A stretch of 64,000 bases of DNA from Tetraselmis striata. Its lineage: Eukaryota > Chlorophyta > Chlorodendrophyceae > Chlorodendrales > Chlorodendraceae. The notes beneath the pieces are model-generated. The model saw only the letters and a list, made by a program, of their open reading frames with translations. It had not been told where the DNA came from and did no database searches. Positions within the stretch are counted from its first letter, which is position 1. The number at the start of each line of letters is the position of its first letter. Position numbers and translations under genes: made by a program. The stretch is from assembly GCA_006384855.1 (NCBI GenBank), contig VCJN01001642.1:53610-117609 (forward strand). Reading direction: 5' to 3'. This document shows positions 9,814 to 17,182 of this stretch, in pieces.

Positions 9814-11580
9814 TCAGGAGCGGGCAGCCACCGCCGTGCGTGCCTCGGAGATCCTTTGTCCGCGCGCGACCGCCCCCCGGCCGCCAGTGGTTTCCCGGTA
9901 GAGTGCAAGCGTCTCGTGGTCGCCCTCCTCGGCCGGCGTGGTCGCCAGATCTGCGTAGGCGAAACGCTCGGGATCGGAGAAAATCCGCTTCTGCAAGCGG
10001 TTCACCCGCCAAACGCCCCAGGCGAGACGCGCAAGATTGCCGAACGACCGCGCCCAATGCCGCGGATAGAACACAAGCGCCGGCTCCAGCGGCAGGCCCG
10101 GACGCCGGTCGCGGCGGTAGCGCCGACGCAGCAACCCGCCTTCAAGCGGGTGCACGCCCTCAAGCTTGTAGGCGAGATAGAACTCGGTCACCTCGTTGAG
10201 ATTGATGCCCTTGTTCTTCTGCGCCGCGGACCGTCGGCCGATGCGTTCGATATGCTCCGGCGTGTAATAGGCGTGCCAGGCATCGCGATAGATCCCGTCC
10301 CATTCGGCATCCGACATTGTCTCGTGATGGGTCACCCGCTGACAGGCGTCATATTTGTTCGGGTCCGGGTCCATCCAGACGCCGGCCTCCGCCATCCGCT
10401 TGTGGTCGGCCGAGCCCGGCAAGGGCGTGAGCACGAAGAACTCGAGCAGATCGATCGGCAGCTCTTCCTGAACGATCCTGATGTCCCGCAAGATGCTCTC
10501 GCGCGTATCCGCGCCGAATCCGAGAATGTAGCCGGCGATGATCGTCGCGCCGTACTCGCGCCATTTCTGGATCATGGCGCGATATTCGGTGATCTTGTTC
10601 TGCCGCTTGTTTGCTTCCAGCAGGTTGTCCGGGTTGATGTTTTCCAGCCCCATGAACACCCGCTCGACGCCGGCGCGGCAGGCCTTGTCGATGAACCCCT
10701 CGACCTTATGGCACAGCATGTCGACCTGAATGGTCAGCCGGAAATGCAGGCCCTCGACATCGCGCAGGTGGATCAGCCGATCGAACAGGGCTTCCCAGTT
10801 GCGGTTGCGCGCGAGATCGTCGTCGGTGACGAAGAATTTGTAGATGCCCTGCGCCAGATTGGCGCGGATGATCGCCTCGAGATCGTCCGGCGTGCGAAAC
10901 CGGCTCTTGCGCCCCTGGACGTTGATGATCGTGCAAAACGAGCATTGATAGGGACATCCGCGCCCGAGATCGAAGCTCGTGTAATTGGCGCCGGTTCGAC
11001 CGACAGTGGCACGGTCGAGAAAGGGAATCGGCTGCGCCTCAAGCGACGGCAGTTGATTGAGGTAGTCGTATTCCGGCTTCAACGCGCCGTCATAAGCGTC
11101 CCGCAGCACGACATCGAGACGCTGTTCCTCCAGTTCGCCGGCGAACAGCGAGATGCCCATGTCGCGCGCGGCGACGATTTCCGGCGGTTGCTCCTTGAGC
11201 ATCGACTTGCAGCCGGAGACGTGGAACCCGCCGATCGCAACCGGGATGCCTGCTTCCAGGAATTTCTGCGAGAGATCGACGGCGCGGGGAAACTGGTTGG
11301 TCTGGACGCCCACCATCATGATGAGCGCGCGCCCGCCGTCGCGGCGGATGCGGCGGATGATCTTGTCGGGCCGAATCCGCGTGTTGGTCTCATCCATCGT
11401 TTGCGCGCGGATCTCCACACCTGGACCCAACACGTGCCGCGCCGCGCAATCGATCAACAGGCCATTGATCGTCGCAAGCGTATTGGACGGCATCATCGAG
11501 CGAAGCCATTGGATGGGATAGCCGTCGGCGTCGTAATGCGACGGCTTGATCATGATGACGTGGAAGATCTCGGACGACAC
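9814..11580 (-). CDS. B12-binding domain radical SAM protein
   Basis: This 588-residue protein has an N-terminal cobalamin-binding-like domain (about 1-170, with MMVGVQTNQFPRAVDLSQKF and VAIGGFHVSG). The radical SAM core has the cluster motif CPYQCSFC within FDLGRGCPYQCSFCTI. FMGLENINPDN and IIAGYILGFGAD are core strands typical of the class. Such enzymes bind a 4Fe-4S cluster and S-adenosylmethionine and often methylate unactivated carbon. The substrate cannot be assigned, as no biosynthetic neighbours are present. It converges on the fasciclin gene and is divergent from the toxin array. Confidence 0.88.
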   Translation of the reverse strand: MSSEIFHVIMIKPSHYDADGYPIQWLRSMMPSNTLATINGLLIDCAARHVLGPGVEIRAQTMDETNTRIRPDKIIRRIRRDGGRALIMMVGVQTNQFPRAVDLSQKFLEAGIPVAIGGFHVSGCKSMLKEQPPEIVAARDMGISLFAGELEEQRLDVVLRDAYDGALKPEYDYLNQLPSLEAQPIPFLDRATVGRTGANYTSFDLGRGCPYQCSFCTIINVQGRKSRFRTPDDLEAIIRANLAQGIYKFFVTDDDLARNRNWEALFDRLIHLRDVEGLHFRLTIQVDMLCHKVEGFIDKACRAGVERVFMGLENINPDNLLEANKRQNKITEYRAMIQKWREYGATIIAGYILGFGADTRESILRDIRIVQEELPIDLLEFFVLTPLPGSADHKRMAEAGVWMDPDPNKYDACQRVTHHETMSDAEWDGIYRDAWHAYYTPEHIERIGRRSAAQKNKGINLNEVTEFYLAYKLEGVHPLEGGLLRRRYRRDRRPGLPLEPALVFYPRHWARSFGNLARLAWGVWRVNRLQKRIFSDPERFAYADLATTPAEEGDHETLALYRETTGGRGAVARGQRISEARTAVAARS

Positions 11581-11818
11581 GGCGCCCCCCTTGGATACCC
11601 TTGAGGATTTTCACGAAGGTCGCACGCCCGCCGGAGATTAGCAAACCGGTAGATGGGGCGGGCGTTGAAAGACCCCGTTCAAACGCCCCATGACGCAGAG
11701 ATCCAGCGGATTATCCGCGACGAAGACCGAAAAAACAAAGTAAAATCCATTTTCTTAGAAAACAAATCCCCGACCGGAAACGCCAGCTTACAGTTTTACT
11801 ACGTGAAATCCGGGCGGA
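11581..11818. promoter_or_regulatory. AT-richer leader of the toxin array
   Basis: A 238-base gap between divergent genes. Its right half (11700-11815) is clearly more AT-rich than the flanking sequence, which fits a promoter for the array and possible acquired DNA. GGGCGG at 11812-11817 lies just before the twin ATG codons at 11819 and 11822 and may be their ribosome binding site. An open frame from 11653 across this region shows no protein-like features. Confidence 0.4.
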
Positions 11819-12853
11819 ATGATGACCTATCACCAATCACTTCGAGAGATACGACGAGGTATTCTTGAGCTGCGCTCGCATGTGGCGTGGATACGCTTCA
11901 TGCAGGCCTTCGACCGCGCCGCCAAGGCGAACTTCAACCCCGCCCAACCGCGCATTCCCGCCGGTCACCGCTTCGGCGGACGATGGACCGACGGAAGCGG
12001 CCCGACAGGCGGACCCGCGAAGGTCATTCTGGCCGGCGGGAGAGGGGGGCGAAGGCGCGGCGGCCGGACGGCGTACACACCAAATCAATCGCTTCGGCTT
12101 CAAACAGCAAGAGATCGAACAGAAGGAATCGTCAGAACCCTTCGCAGGCAGGACCCCAACTGGAAACTGCCGCAATCGGCAACCGTTCCGAATTCCTACG
12201 ACGGACTGATGTCGCACTATTCAGCGATCCGGAACGCCGCCCAGGCAAGACTCCAGGAACTCGCCAGGATCCGCGCGCTTGGGGCCGGAACGCCCGGACG
12301 GGGCCACAACAACCCGCCCGGCGGTCGCGGACCGGGCTTGCCTCAGCCGGCACGCGCGCCTTTGACGGGCACCATATCGACCCGCTATGGCCCCATCACA
12401 CTGGCCCCGCCGCCGGGTGCCTATTATTATCGTTCGCATCCGGCACGGCCATTGGGATTTGGCTCGGAGCTGCACTATCGGGAATTCACCGACGCGGCCT
12501 ATCACAGCCTCAGCAAAACCGGCCATTCCGATGCGCGGCTGGTGATGTTCGGCAGCAGCGTCACCGGCTTCAGCTATCGTTCGGGCACCAGTTTCGATAC
12601 GGGCGGAAAAAGCGACTACGATCTCGCCATCGTCAGCCCGAAACTGTTCGCCGCGGCTTTGAAGGCCGGCGCGCAGCGGCGAGCGGGCGACCGTACGGAA
12701 CCGATCGAACCCGGGTCGGATGTTGCCGACAGTCTAAAACTGAAAGAAATACTCAAAACCCTAAAAAACCTCAGCGGACGCGAGGTCTCCATCATGATTT
12801 ACCGGGACTGGACCTTCCTAACCACGCGCGGCCCCTACAGGATTTTGCCATGA
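11819..12853 (+). CDS. Full-length toxin of a polymorphic toxin array, C-terminal nucleotidyltransferase-fold module
   Basis: 344 residues. Residues 1-60 include FNPAQPRIPAGHRFGGRWT, a proline/glycine box resembling ones in phage-head and secreted effector proteins. Residues 60-210 are a low-complexity linker rich in Gly, Pro and Arg. The module from about residue 235 carries FGSS (244-247) and SDYDL (265-269), matching the hG[GS] and [DE]h[DE]h signature of pol-beta nucleotidyltransferases, though spaced more widely than usual. The third carboxylate is not obvious (VSIMIYRDW). No signal peptide or secretion gene is nearby. The stop overlaps the next ATG by four bases, as in effector/immunity pairs. 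Target and delivery route are unknown; an intracellular toxin-antitoxin is the alternative. Confidence 0.65.
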   Translation: MMTYHQSLREIRRGILELRSHVAWIRFMQAFDRAAKANFNPAQPRIPAGHRFGGRWTDGSGPTGGPAKVILAGGRGGRRRGGRTAYTPNQSLRLQTARDRTEGIVRTLRRQDPNWKLPQSATVPNSYDGLMSHYSAIRNAAQARLQELARIRALGAGTPGRGHNNPPGGRGPGLPQPARAPLTGTISTRYGPITLAPPPGAYYYRSHPARPLGFGSELHYREFTDAAYHSLSKTGHSDARLVMFGSSVTGFSYRSGTSFDTGGKSDYDLAIVSPKLFAAALKAGAQRRAGDRTEPIEPGSDVADSLKLKEILKTLKNLSGREVSIMIYRDWTFLTTRGPYRILP

Positions 12854-13272
12854 ACAGACCTTTCCGAGCCTACGCCACCTATCAGACCGGCACCACGGAT
12901 CAGGAAGAGATCGTCGAGCTGATCGAGCGCGAAACCGGCATCTCATTCGAGGACAGAGGCGACATCGAGTATGGGGACTTCTGGCGGCATCACCCGCCGA
13001 GCCGTTACGGCATTCGCGTCGATGTCGTCGACAACGTGCTCTACGACGACGACAACGACAGCTATTCAGCGCGTTACCCGGACCTTTCCATGGACACGGT
13101 CTTGGTCGATCTCGGGGTTGAAGACATCAATCATCCCGTTTTCCGCTTTCTTCTGTCCCGCCGGGACCAGTTCAAACCAGTCAAACCGATCGCGATCATG
13201 ACCGATATTGAGGGCGAACCCTTGACCATCTGGGAAGGTTATCCGCCGATCCCGCCGGAATACTTGGACTAA
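12850..13272 (+). CDS. Immunity protein 1 of the toxin array
   Basis: 140-residue acidic protein, translationally coupled to the toxin by a four-base ATGA overlap. It is the first of five homologues that each follow a toxin module. Conserved parts are the N-terminus (YQTGTTDQEEIVELIERETG), the centre (GVEDINHPVFRFLLSR) and the C-terminus (WEGYPPIPPEYLD). The stretch about residues 40-75, around an acidic DDDNDS loop, varies among copies. Acidic charge, size and placement suggest it binds and blocks its cognate toxin. I do not recognise the family. Confidence 0.65.
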   Translation: MNRPFRAYATYQTGTTDQEEIVELIERETGISFEDRGDIEYGDFWRHHPPSRYGIRVDVVDNVLYDDDNDSYSARYPDLSMDTVLVDLGVEDINHPVFRFLLSRRDQFKPVKPIAIMTDIEGEPLTIWEGYPPIPPEYLD

Positions 13273-13344
13273 ACGCGCCCGCTCAGATTTTCCTCCGGGC
13301 CGCACCACCGGGAATTTACCGACGCGGCCTGCCACAGCCTGAAG

Positions 13345-13683
13345 ATGGCCGGCCATTCCGATGCACGGCGGGTGATGTTCGGCAGCAGCGTCACCGGCTT
13401 CAGCTATCGGTCGGGGACCAGCTTCGATACCGGCGGGAGAAGCAACTACGATCTCGCCATCGTCAGCCCGATACTATTCGCCGCTGCTTTGAAGGCAGGC
13501 GCGGGGCGGCGAGCGGGAGGTCGTACGGAACCGATTGATCAGGACTCAGAAATTGCTGAAGCACTCAGCCTGAAACCGATACTCGGGACTTTAGGTAAAA
13601 TTGGCGGTCGAAAGGTGTCCATCATGCTTTACCGGGACTGGACCTTCCACCCGAACCGCGGCCCTTTCAGGATATTGCCATGA
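13345..13683 (+). CDS. Orphan toxin module 2, nucleotidyltransferase fold
   Basis: 112-residue copy of the toxin C-terminal module without the N-terminal region. It starts MAGHSDARRVMFGSS and ends GPFRILP. Homology to the full toxin continues upstream in frame to the immunity-1 stop at 13270-13272. The first acidic residue of the DxD motif is Asn (SNYDL), which may abolish catalysis. Its ATG lacks a clear ribosome binding site, so it may be a silent reserve that acts only after recombination onto the N-terminal region. The stop overlaps immunity 2 by four bases. Confidence 0.6.
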   Translation: MAGHSDARRVMFGSSVTGFSYRSGTSFDTGGRSNYDLAIVSPILFAAALKAGAGRRAGGRTEPIDQDSEIAEALSLKPILGTLGKIGGRKVSIMLYRDWTFHPNRGPFRILP

Positions 13684-14099
13684 CCAAGAGCTATTCAGCT
13701 TATGCCATCTATCAAACCGGCACCACGGACCAGCAGAAAATCGTCGACCTGATCGAACGCGAGACAGGTATTTATTTGGAGGACAGCAGCGACATCGAAT
13801 ACGGCGACTATTGGGATTACCATCGGTATCTGACACCTTCTATTCACATGAAAGTAGTGGACAATGTCCTGCACGATGAAGGCGATATATATTTGCCGCG
13901 GTTCAAGGGGTATTCGTTGGACACCGTGCTGGTAACTATCGGCGTGGAAGACATCAACAATCCGGTCTTCCGCTTCCTTCTGTCTCGTCCGGACATATTC
14001 CGACCGGTCGACACAGTCTCCATATTTACAAACATTGAGGGGAAGAGCGTGGAAGTCTGGGAAGGTTATCCGCCGATCCCTTCGGAATACTTGGACTAA
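13680..14099 (+). CDS. Immunity protein 2 of the toxin array
   Basis: 139-residue acidic homologue of immunity 1, coupled to module 2 by an ATGA overlap. It begins MTKSYSAYAIYQTGTTDQQK, an N-terminal type shared with copies 3 and 4. The variable patch reads YWDYHRYLTPSIHMKVVDN. The conserved centre GVEDINNPVFRFLLSR and end WEGYPPIPSEYLD are intact, so it is probably functional. Orphan immunity genes may protect against the toxins of related strains. Confidence 0.62.
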   Translation: MTKSYSAYAIYQTGTTDQQKIVDLIERETGIYLEDSSDIEYGDYWDYHRYLTPSIHMKVVDNVLHDEGDIYLPRFKGYSLDTVLVTIGVEDINNPVFRFLLSRPDIFRPVDTVSIFTNIEGKSVEVWEGYPPIPSEYLD

Positions 14100-14171
14100 A
14101 CGCGCCCGCTCAGATTTTCCTCCGGGCCGCACCACCGGGAATTCACAGACGCGGCCTGTCACAGCCTGAAG

Positions 14172-14510
14172 ATGGCCGGCCATTCCAATGCACGGTTGGT
14201 GGTGTTCGGCAGCAGCGGCACCGGCTTCAGCTATCGCTCGGGCACCAGTTTCGATACGGGCGGGAAAAGCGACTACGATCTCGCCATCGTCAGCCCGAAA
14301 CTGTTCGCCGCAGCTTTGAAGGCCGGCGCGCAGCGGCGAGCGGGAGGCCGTACGGAACCGATTGAACCGGGGTCGGATGTTGTCAAAACACTCGAGCTTG
14401 ACCTTATGCTGGCAACTCTCGGTGGAATAGGCGGACGCGAGGTTTCCATCATGATCTACCGGGACTGGAACTTCCTCACCACGCGCGGCCCCTACAGGAT
14501 TCTCCCATGA
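14172..14510 (+). CDS. Orphan toxin module 3, nucleotidyltransferase fold
   Basis: 112-residue module starting MAGHSNARLVVFGSSGTGFS, with the SDYDL acidic pair intact. Its C-terminal end (REVSIMIYRDWNFLTTRGPY) is of the type found in modules 1 and 5. The region after RTEPI (EPGSDVVKTLELDLMLATL) is the variable patch. Upstream homology is again in frame with the preceding immunity gene, separated only by its stop codon. No N-terminal delivery region is present. Confidence 0.6.
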   Translation: MAGHSNARLVVFGSSGTGFSYRSGTSFDTGGKSDYDLAIVSPKLFAAALKAGAQRRAGGRTEPIEPGSDVVKTLELDLMLATLGGIGGREVSIMIYRDWNFLTTRGPYRILP

Positions 14511-14926
14511 CCAAGAGCTATTCGGCCTATGCCATTTTCCAGACCGGCACCACGAACCAACAGGACATCGTCGACCTGATCGAACGCGAGACCGGCATCA
14601 CGTTCGAGGACAGCAGCGACATCGAATATGGCGACTATTGGGATTATCATCGGTACCCCGCCCCTTATCTTCACGTGCAAGTGGTCGACAATGTCCTGCA
14701 CGATGAAGGCGATATATATTTGCCGCGGTTCAAGGGCTATTCGCTGGACACGGTGCTGGTCACTATCGGCGTGGAAGACATCAACAATCCGGTCTTCCGC
14801 TTCCTTCTCTCCCGCCTGGATCGTTTTCATCCTGTAAAACCGATCGCGATTTTTCCAAACTTCGGCGAAACGAACATCAAAGTTTGGGAAGGCTATCCGC
14901 CGATCCCTTCGGAGTATTTGGACTGA
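14507..14926 (+). CDS. Immunity protein 3 of the toxin array
   Basis: 139-residue acidic homologue coupled to module 3 by a four-base overlap. It begins MTKSYSAYAIFQTGTTNQQD and shares the DEGDIYLPRFKGYSLDTVLV centre with immunity 2. Its C-terminal third (RFHPVKPIAIFPNFGETNIK) is closer to immunity 1 and 5 in PVKPI. It therefore looks like a mosaic of the two array haplotypes. Confidence 0.6.
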   Translation: MTKSYSAYAIFQTGTTNQQDIVDLIERETGITFEDSSDIEYGDYWDYHRYPAPYLHVQVVDNVLHDEGDIYLPRFKGYSLDTVLVTIGVEDINNPVFRFLLSRLDRFHPVKPIAIFPNFGETNIKVWEGYPPIPSEYLD

Positions 14927-15027
14927 CCTGCGCCCGCTCGGATTTTCCTCCGGGTCACACCACCGGGAGTTCATCGATGCGGCCCGCCACAGCCTGACGA
15001 TGGCCGGGCCAGTCCGATGCACGGCGG

Positions 15028-15339
15028 GTGAGGTTCGGCAGCAGCGTCACCGGCTTCAGCTATCGCTCGGGCACCAGTTTCGATACGGGCGGGAGAAGCG
15101 ACTACGATCTCGCCATCGTCAGCCCGAAACTGTTCGCCGCAGCTTTGAAGGCCGGCGCGCAGCGGCGAGCGGGAGACCGTACGGAACCGATCGGGCCGGA
15201 TGCGAAAACAGCGAAGTGGCTTGAACTCGACATGATGTTGCAAACGCTAGAAAGAACCACCGGTCGAAAGGTGTCCATCATGATTTACCGGGACTGGACC
15301 TTCCACCCGAACCGCGGCCCTTTCAGGATATTGCCATGA
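15028..15339 (+). CDS. Orphan toxin module 4, 5' end frameshifted
   Basis: The open frame from a GTG at 15028 gives 103 residues starting at the FGSS motif region and keeps SDYDL and the end GPFRILP. Compared with modules 2 and 3, one extra base near 15006-15010 puts the matching ATG at 15000 out of frame with the module, while the homologous upstream segment (14930-15005) stays in the ATG frame. This could be sequencing error, as elsewhere in the window, or real decay. The C-terminal end belongs to the module 2 type. Confidence 0.5.
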   Translation: MRFGSSVTGFSYRSGTSFDTGGRSDYDLAIVSPKLFAAALKAGAQRRAGDRTEPIGPDAKTAKWLELDMMLQTLERTTGRKVSIMIYRDWTFHPNRGPFRILP

Positions 15340-15755
15340 CCAGAAGCTATTCAGCTTATGCCATCTATCAAACCGGCACCACGGACCAGCAGAAAATCGT
15401 CGACCTGATCGAACGCGAGACAGGTATTTATCTCGAGGAAGACAGCGACGTCGAATATGGGAACTATTGGGGCTCTCCCCCGCCCAGGGTTCACGGAATC
15501 CGCATAGATGTGATCGACAACGTCCTTTACGACGACAACGACAGCTATTCGCCGCGTTACCCAGGCTCTTCCATGGACACGGTGCTCGTCGACATCGGCG
15601 TGGAAGACATCAACAATCCGGTCTTCCGCTTCCTTCTGTCTCGTCCGGACATATTCCAACCGGCCGAGACAGTCTCCATATTTACAGACATTGAGGGGAA
15701 GAGCGTCGAAGTCTGGGAAGGCTACCCGCCGATCCCGATGGAATACTTGGACTAA
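15336..15755 (+). CDS. Immunity protein 4 of the toxin array
   Basis: 139-residue acidic homologue overlapping module 4 by four bases. The N-terminus (MTRSYSAYAIYQTGTTDQQK) is of the immunity-2 type. The middle (YWGSPPPRVHGIRIDVIDN with a DDNDS loop) is of the type in copies 1 and 5. It is a mosaic copy with conserved centre and C-terminus (YPPIPMEYLD). Confidence 0.6.
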   Translation: MTRSYSAYAIYQTGTTDQQKIVDLIERETGIYLEEDSDVEYGNYWGSPPPRVHGIRIDVIDNVLYDDNDSYSPRYPGSSMDTVLVDIGVEDINNPVFRFLLSRPDIFQPAETVSIFTDIEGKSVEVWEGYPPIPMEYLD

Positions 15756-15758
15756 TCA

Positions 15759-16109
15759 TTGATCCTTGCCCCGCCGGGCCAGTCCGATGCACGGCTGGTG
15801 ACGTTCGGCAGCAGCGTCACCGGCTTAAGCTATCGCTCGGGGACCGGTTTCGATACGGGCGGGAAAAGCGACGACGATCTCGCCATCGTCAGCCCGAAAC
15901 TGTTCGCCGCGGCTTTGAAGGCCGGCGCGCAGCGGCGAGCGGGCGACCGTACGGAACCGATTGGGCCGAGATCGAAGGTCGCCATTGATCTCGGTTTGAA
16001 TCCAATAATTAAAACCCTCAACGACGTCAGCGGACGCGAGGTTTCCATCATGATCTACCGGGACTGGACCTTTCTCACGACGCGCGGCCCCTACAGGATT
16101 CTGCCATGA
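15759..16109 (+). CDS. Orphan toxin module 5, nucleotidyltransferase fold
   Basis: 116-residue module starting MILAPPGQSDARLVTFGSS four bases after the immunity-4 stop. It lacks the conserved left flank found in units 2-4. The acidic motif reads SDDDLAIV, keeping both Asp. The variable patch after RTEPI is GPRSKVAIDLGLNPIIKTLN. The C-terminal end is the same type as module 1. The stop overlaps immunity 5 by four bases. Confidence 0.6.
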   Translation: MILAPPGQSDARLVTFGSSVTGLSYRSGTGFDTGGKSDDDLAIVSPKLFAAALKAGAQRRAGDRTEPIGPRSKVAIDLGLNPIIKTLNDVSGREVSIMIYRDWTFLTTRGPYRILP

Positions 16110-16528
16110 ACAAACCTCTCGAAGCTATTGCGACCTATCAAACCGGCACGACGGATCAGGAAGAGATCGTCGAGCTGATCGAGCGCGAAACCGGCATCGC
16201 GTTCGAGGAAGACAGCGACGTCGAATATGGCGACTTCTGGAGCTATCCGCCGCCCAGAGTGCACGGTATTCGCATTGATGTCGTCGACAACGTGCTCTAC
16301 GACGACGACAACGACAGCTACTCGCCGCTTTACCCGAACTTTTCCATGGACACGGTGCTCGTCGACATCGGCGTGGAGGACATCAATCATCCCGTTTTCC
16401 GCTTTCTTCTTTCCCGCCCTGAGCAGTTCAAACCGGTCAAACCGATAACAATCATGGCTGACGTCGATGACGAGCCCACCGCTCTCTGGGAAGGCTATCC
16501 GCCGATCCCGACAGAATACCTGGACTAA
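16106..16528 (+). CDS. Immunity protein 5 of the toxin array
   Basis: 140-residue acidic homologue, closest to immunity 1 (ATYQTGTTDQEEIVELIERE, GVEDINHPVFRFLLSR). It ends the array; sequence after its stop shows only a short degenerate stretch before the convergent DUF2267 gene. Strong likeness between the first and last pairs fits array expansion or gene conversion between outer units. Confidence 0.62.
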   Translation: MNKPLEAIATYQTGTTDQEEIVELIERETGIAFEEDSDVEYGDFWSYPPPRVHGIRIDVVDNVLYDDDNDSYSPLYPNFSMDTVLVDIGVEDINHPVFRFLLSRPEQFKPVKPITIMADVDDEPTALWEGYPPIPTEYLD

Positions 16529-16589
16529 ACGCACCTGCTCGGCCCTGCACGATGTGACCGGCCGGAAGAGTGAAGTCGCACGCTCCGCC

Positions 16590-17021
16590 TCAGCCCGAAA
16601 CGGCCCAGAAAGCACCCGCCTCGGCCGGCAGGGTCGCAAGCATGCGCTCGAAGGCCGCAACATCCACGCAGGCCCGCACGGCGGCCGCGACATCCGCGAT
16701 ACAGCTGTCGGGCGCGAAATTGTGATGCCGGCGCAGGGCCTGAACCTCCCGGGTCATCGTCTCGCGGTCGGCGAAGGCCTGAACATCCGCTTCCGGCTCC
16801 CAATCCGCCACGAACAAGGCACGCGCAAGCGCCGGCAGCACTTGCGCGAACCGGATCGCATCTTCCAGCGACAGGCGTTTGCGAAACACCTGAAACACAG
16901 CCTGTACCATTGTCCAGGCCTGGTTGCGCGTGGTCAGGCCGGCTGCATCCTGCGCCACGGCCAGCAGCCGCTCGAACTCGGCACAGGCGATTTGATAGTC
17001 CCGTGGCATGGGCATGGTCAT
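16590..17021 (-). CDS. DUF2267 domain-containing protein
   Basis: 143-residue soluble helical protein covering one DUF2267 domain. Family hallmarks are GLTTRNQAWTMVQAVFQVFR, RFAQVLPALARALFVADW and VQALRRHHNFAPD. Function is not established for the family; members are often found near stress-related genes. The start is at 17021, or at a second or third Met within the first nine residues. It converges on the toxin array and is divergent from an MFS transporter. Confidence 0.85.
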   Translation of the reverse strand: MTMPMPRDYQIACAEFERLLAVAQDAAGLTTRNQAWTMVQAVFQVFRKRLSLEDAIRFAQVLPALARALFVADWEPEADVQAFADRETMTREVQALRRHHNFAPDSCIADVAAAVRACVDVAAFERMLATLPAEAGAFWAVSG

Positions 17022-17182
17022 CGCGCCCTTTTCGTCTGATACACGCGGGTCGCTCCTCTTTGCTCCGGGTCAGGATCACTCCGGCCGGTGCCGCGAAGGT
17101 GGCATCCCACAATTTATCGGTAACGCGGCATGGCTTGCACGCGCTATAGAGGGCACTCATCTCCACAAGACACAACCGCCCC

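Larger units (their letters stand above)
12446..16528 (+). repeat. Five-unit tandem repeat of toxin/immunity cassettes, period about 828 bases
   Basis: Equivalent points recur at about 12446, 13276, 14103 and 14931, spaced 827-830 bases; the fifth unit begins near 15756 with its left end trimmed. Each unit holds a toxin C-terminal module and an immunity gene. The homology starts inside the full-length toxin at about residue 210 (ARPLGFGSELHYREFTDAA). It reappears right after each immunity stop codon as a slightly changed copy (RPLRFSSGPHHREFTDAA after the first). No transposase or target duplication is visible. Confidence 0.85.

Noticed and set aside
11653-11868. 71-residue frame before the toxin
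   Set aside because: No ribosome binding site, no homology seen, and it overlaps the toxin start.
12446-16528. CRISPR, insertion sequence or simple satellite as explanation of the array
   Set aside because: The unit is about 828 bases and holds two coupled genes; no transposase, terminal repeats or spacers are present.
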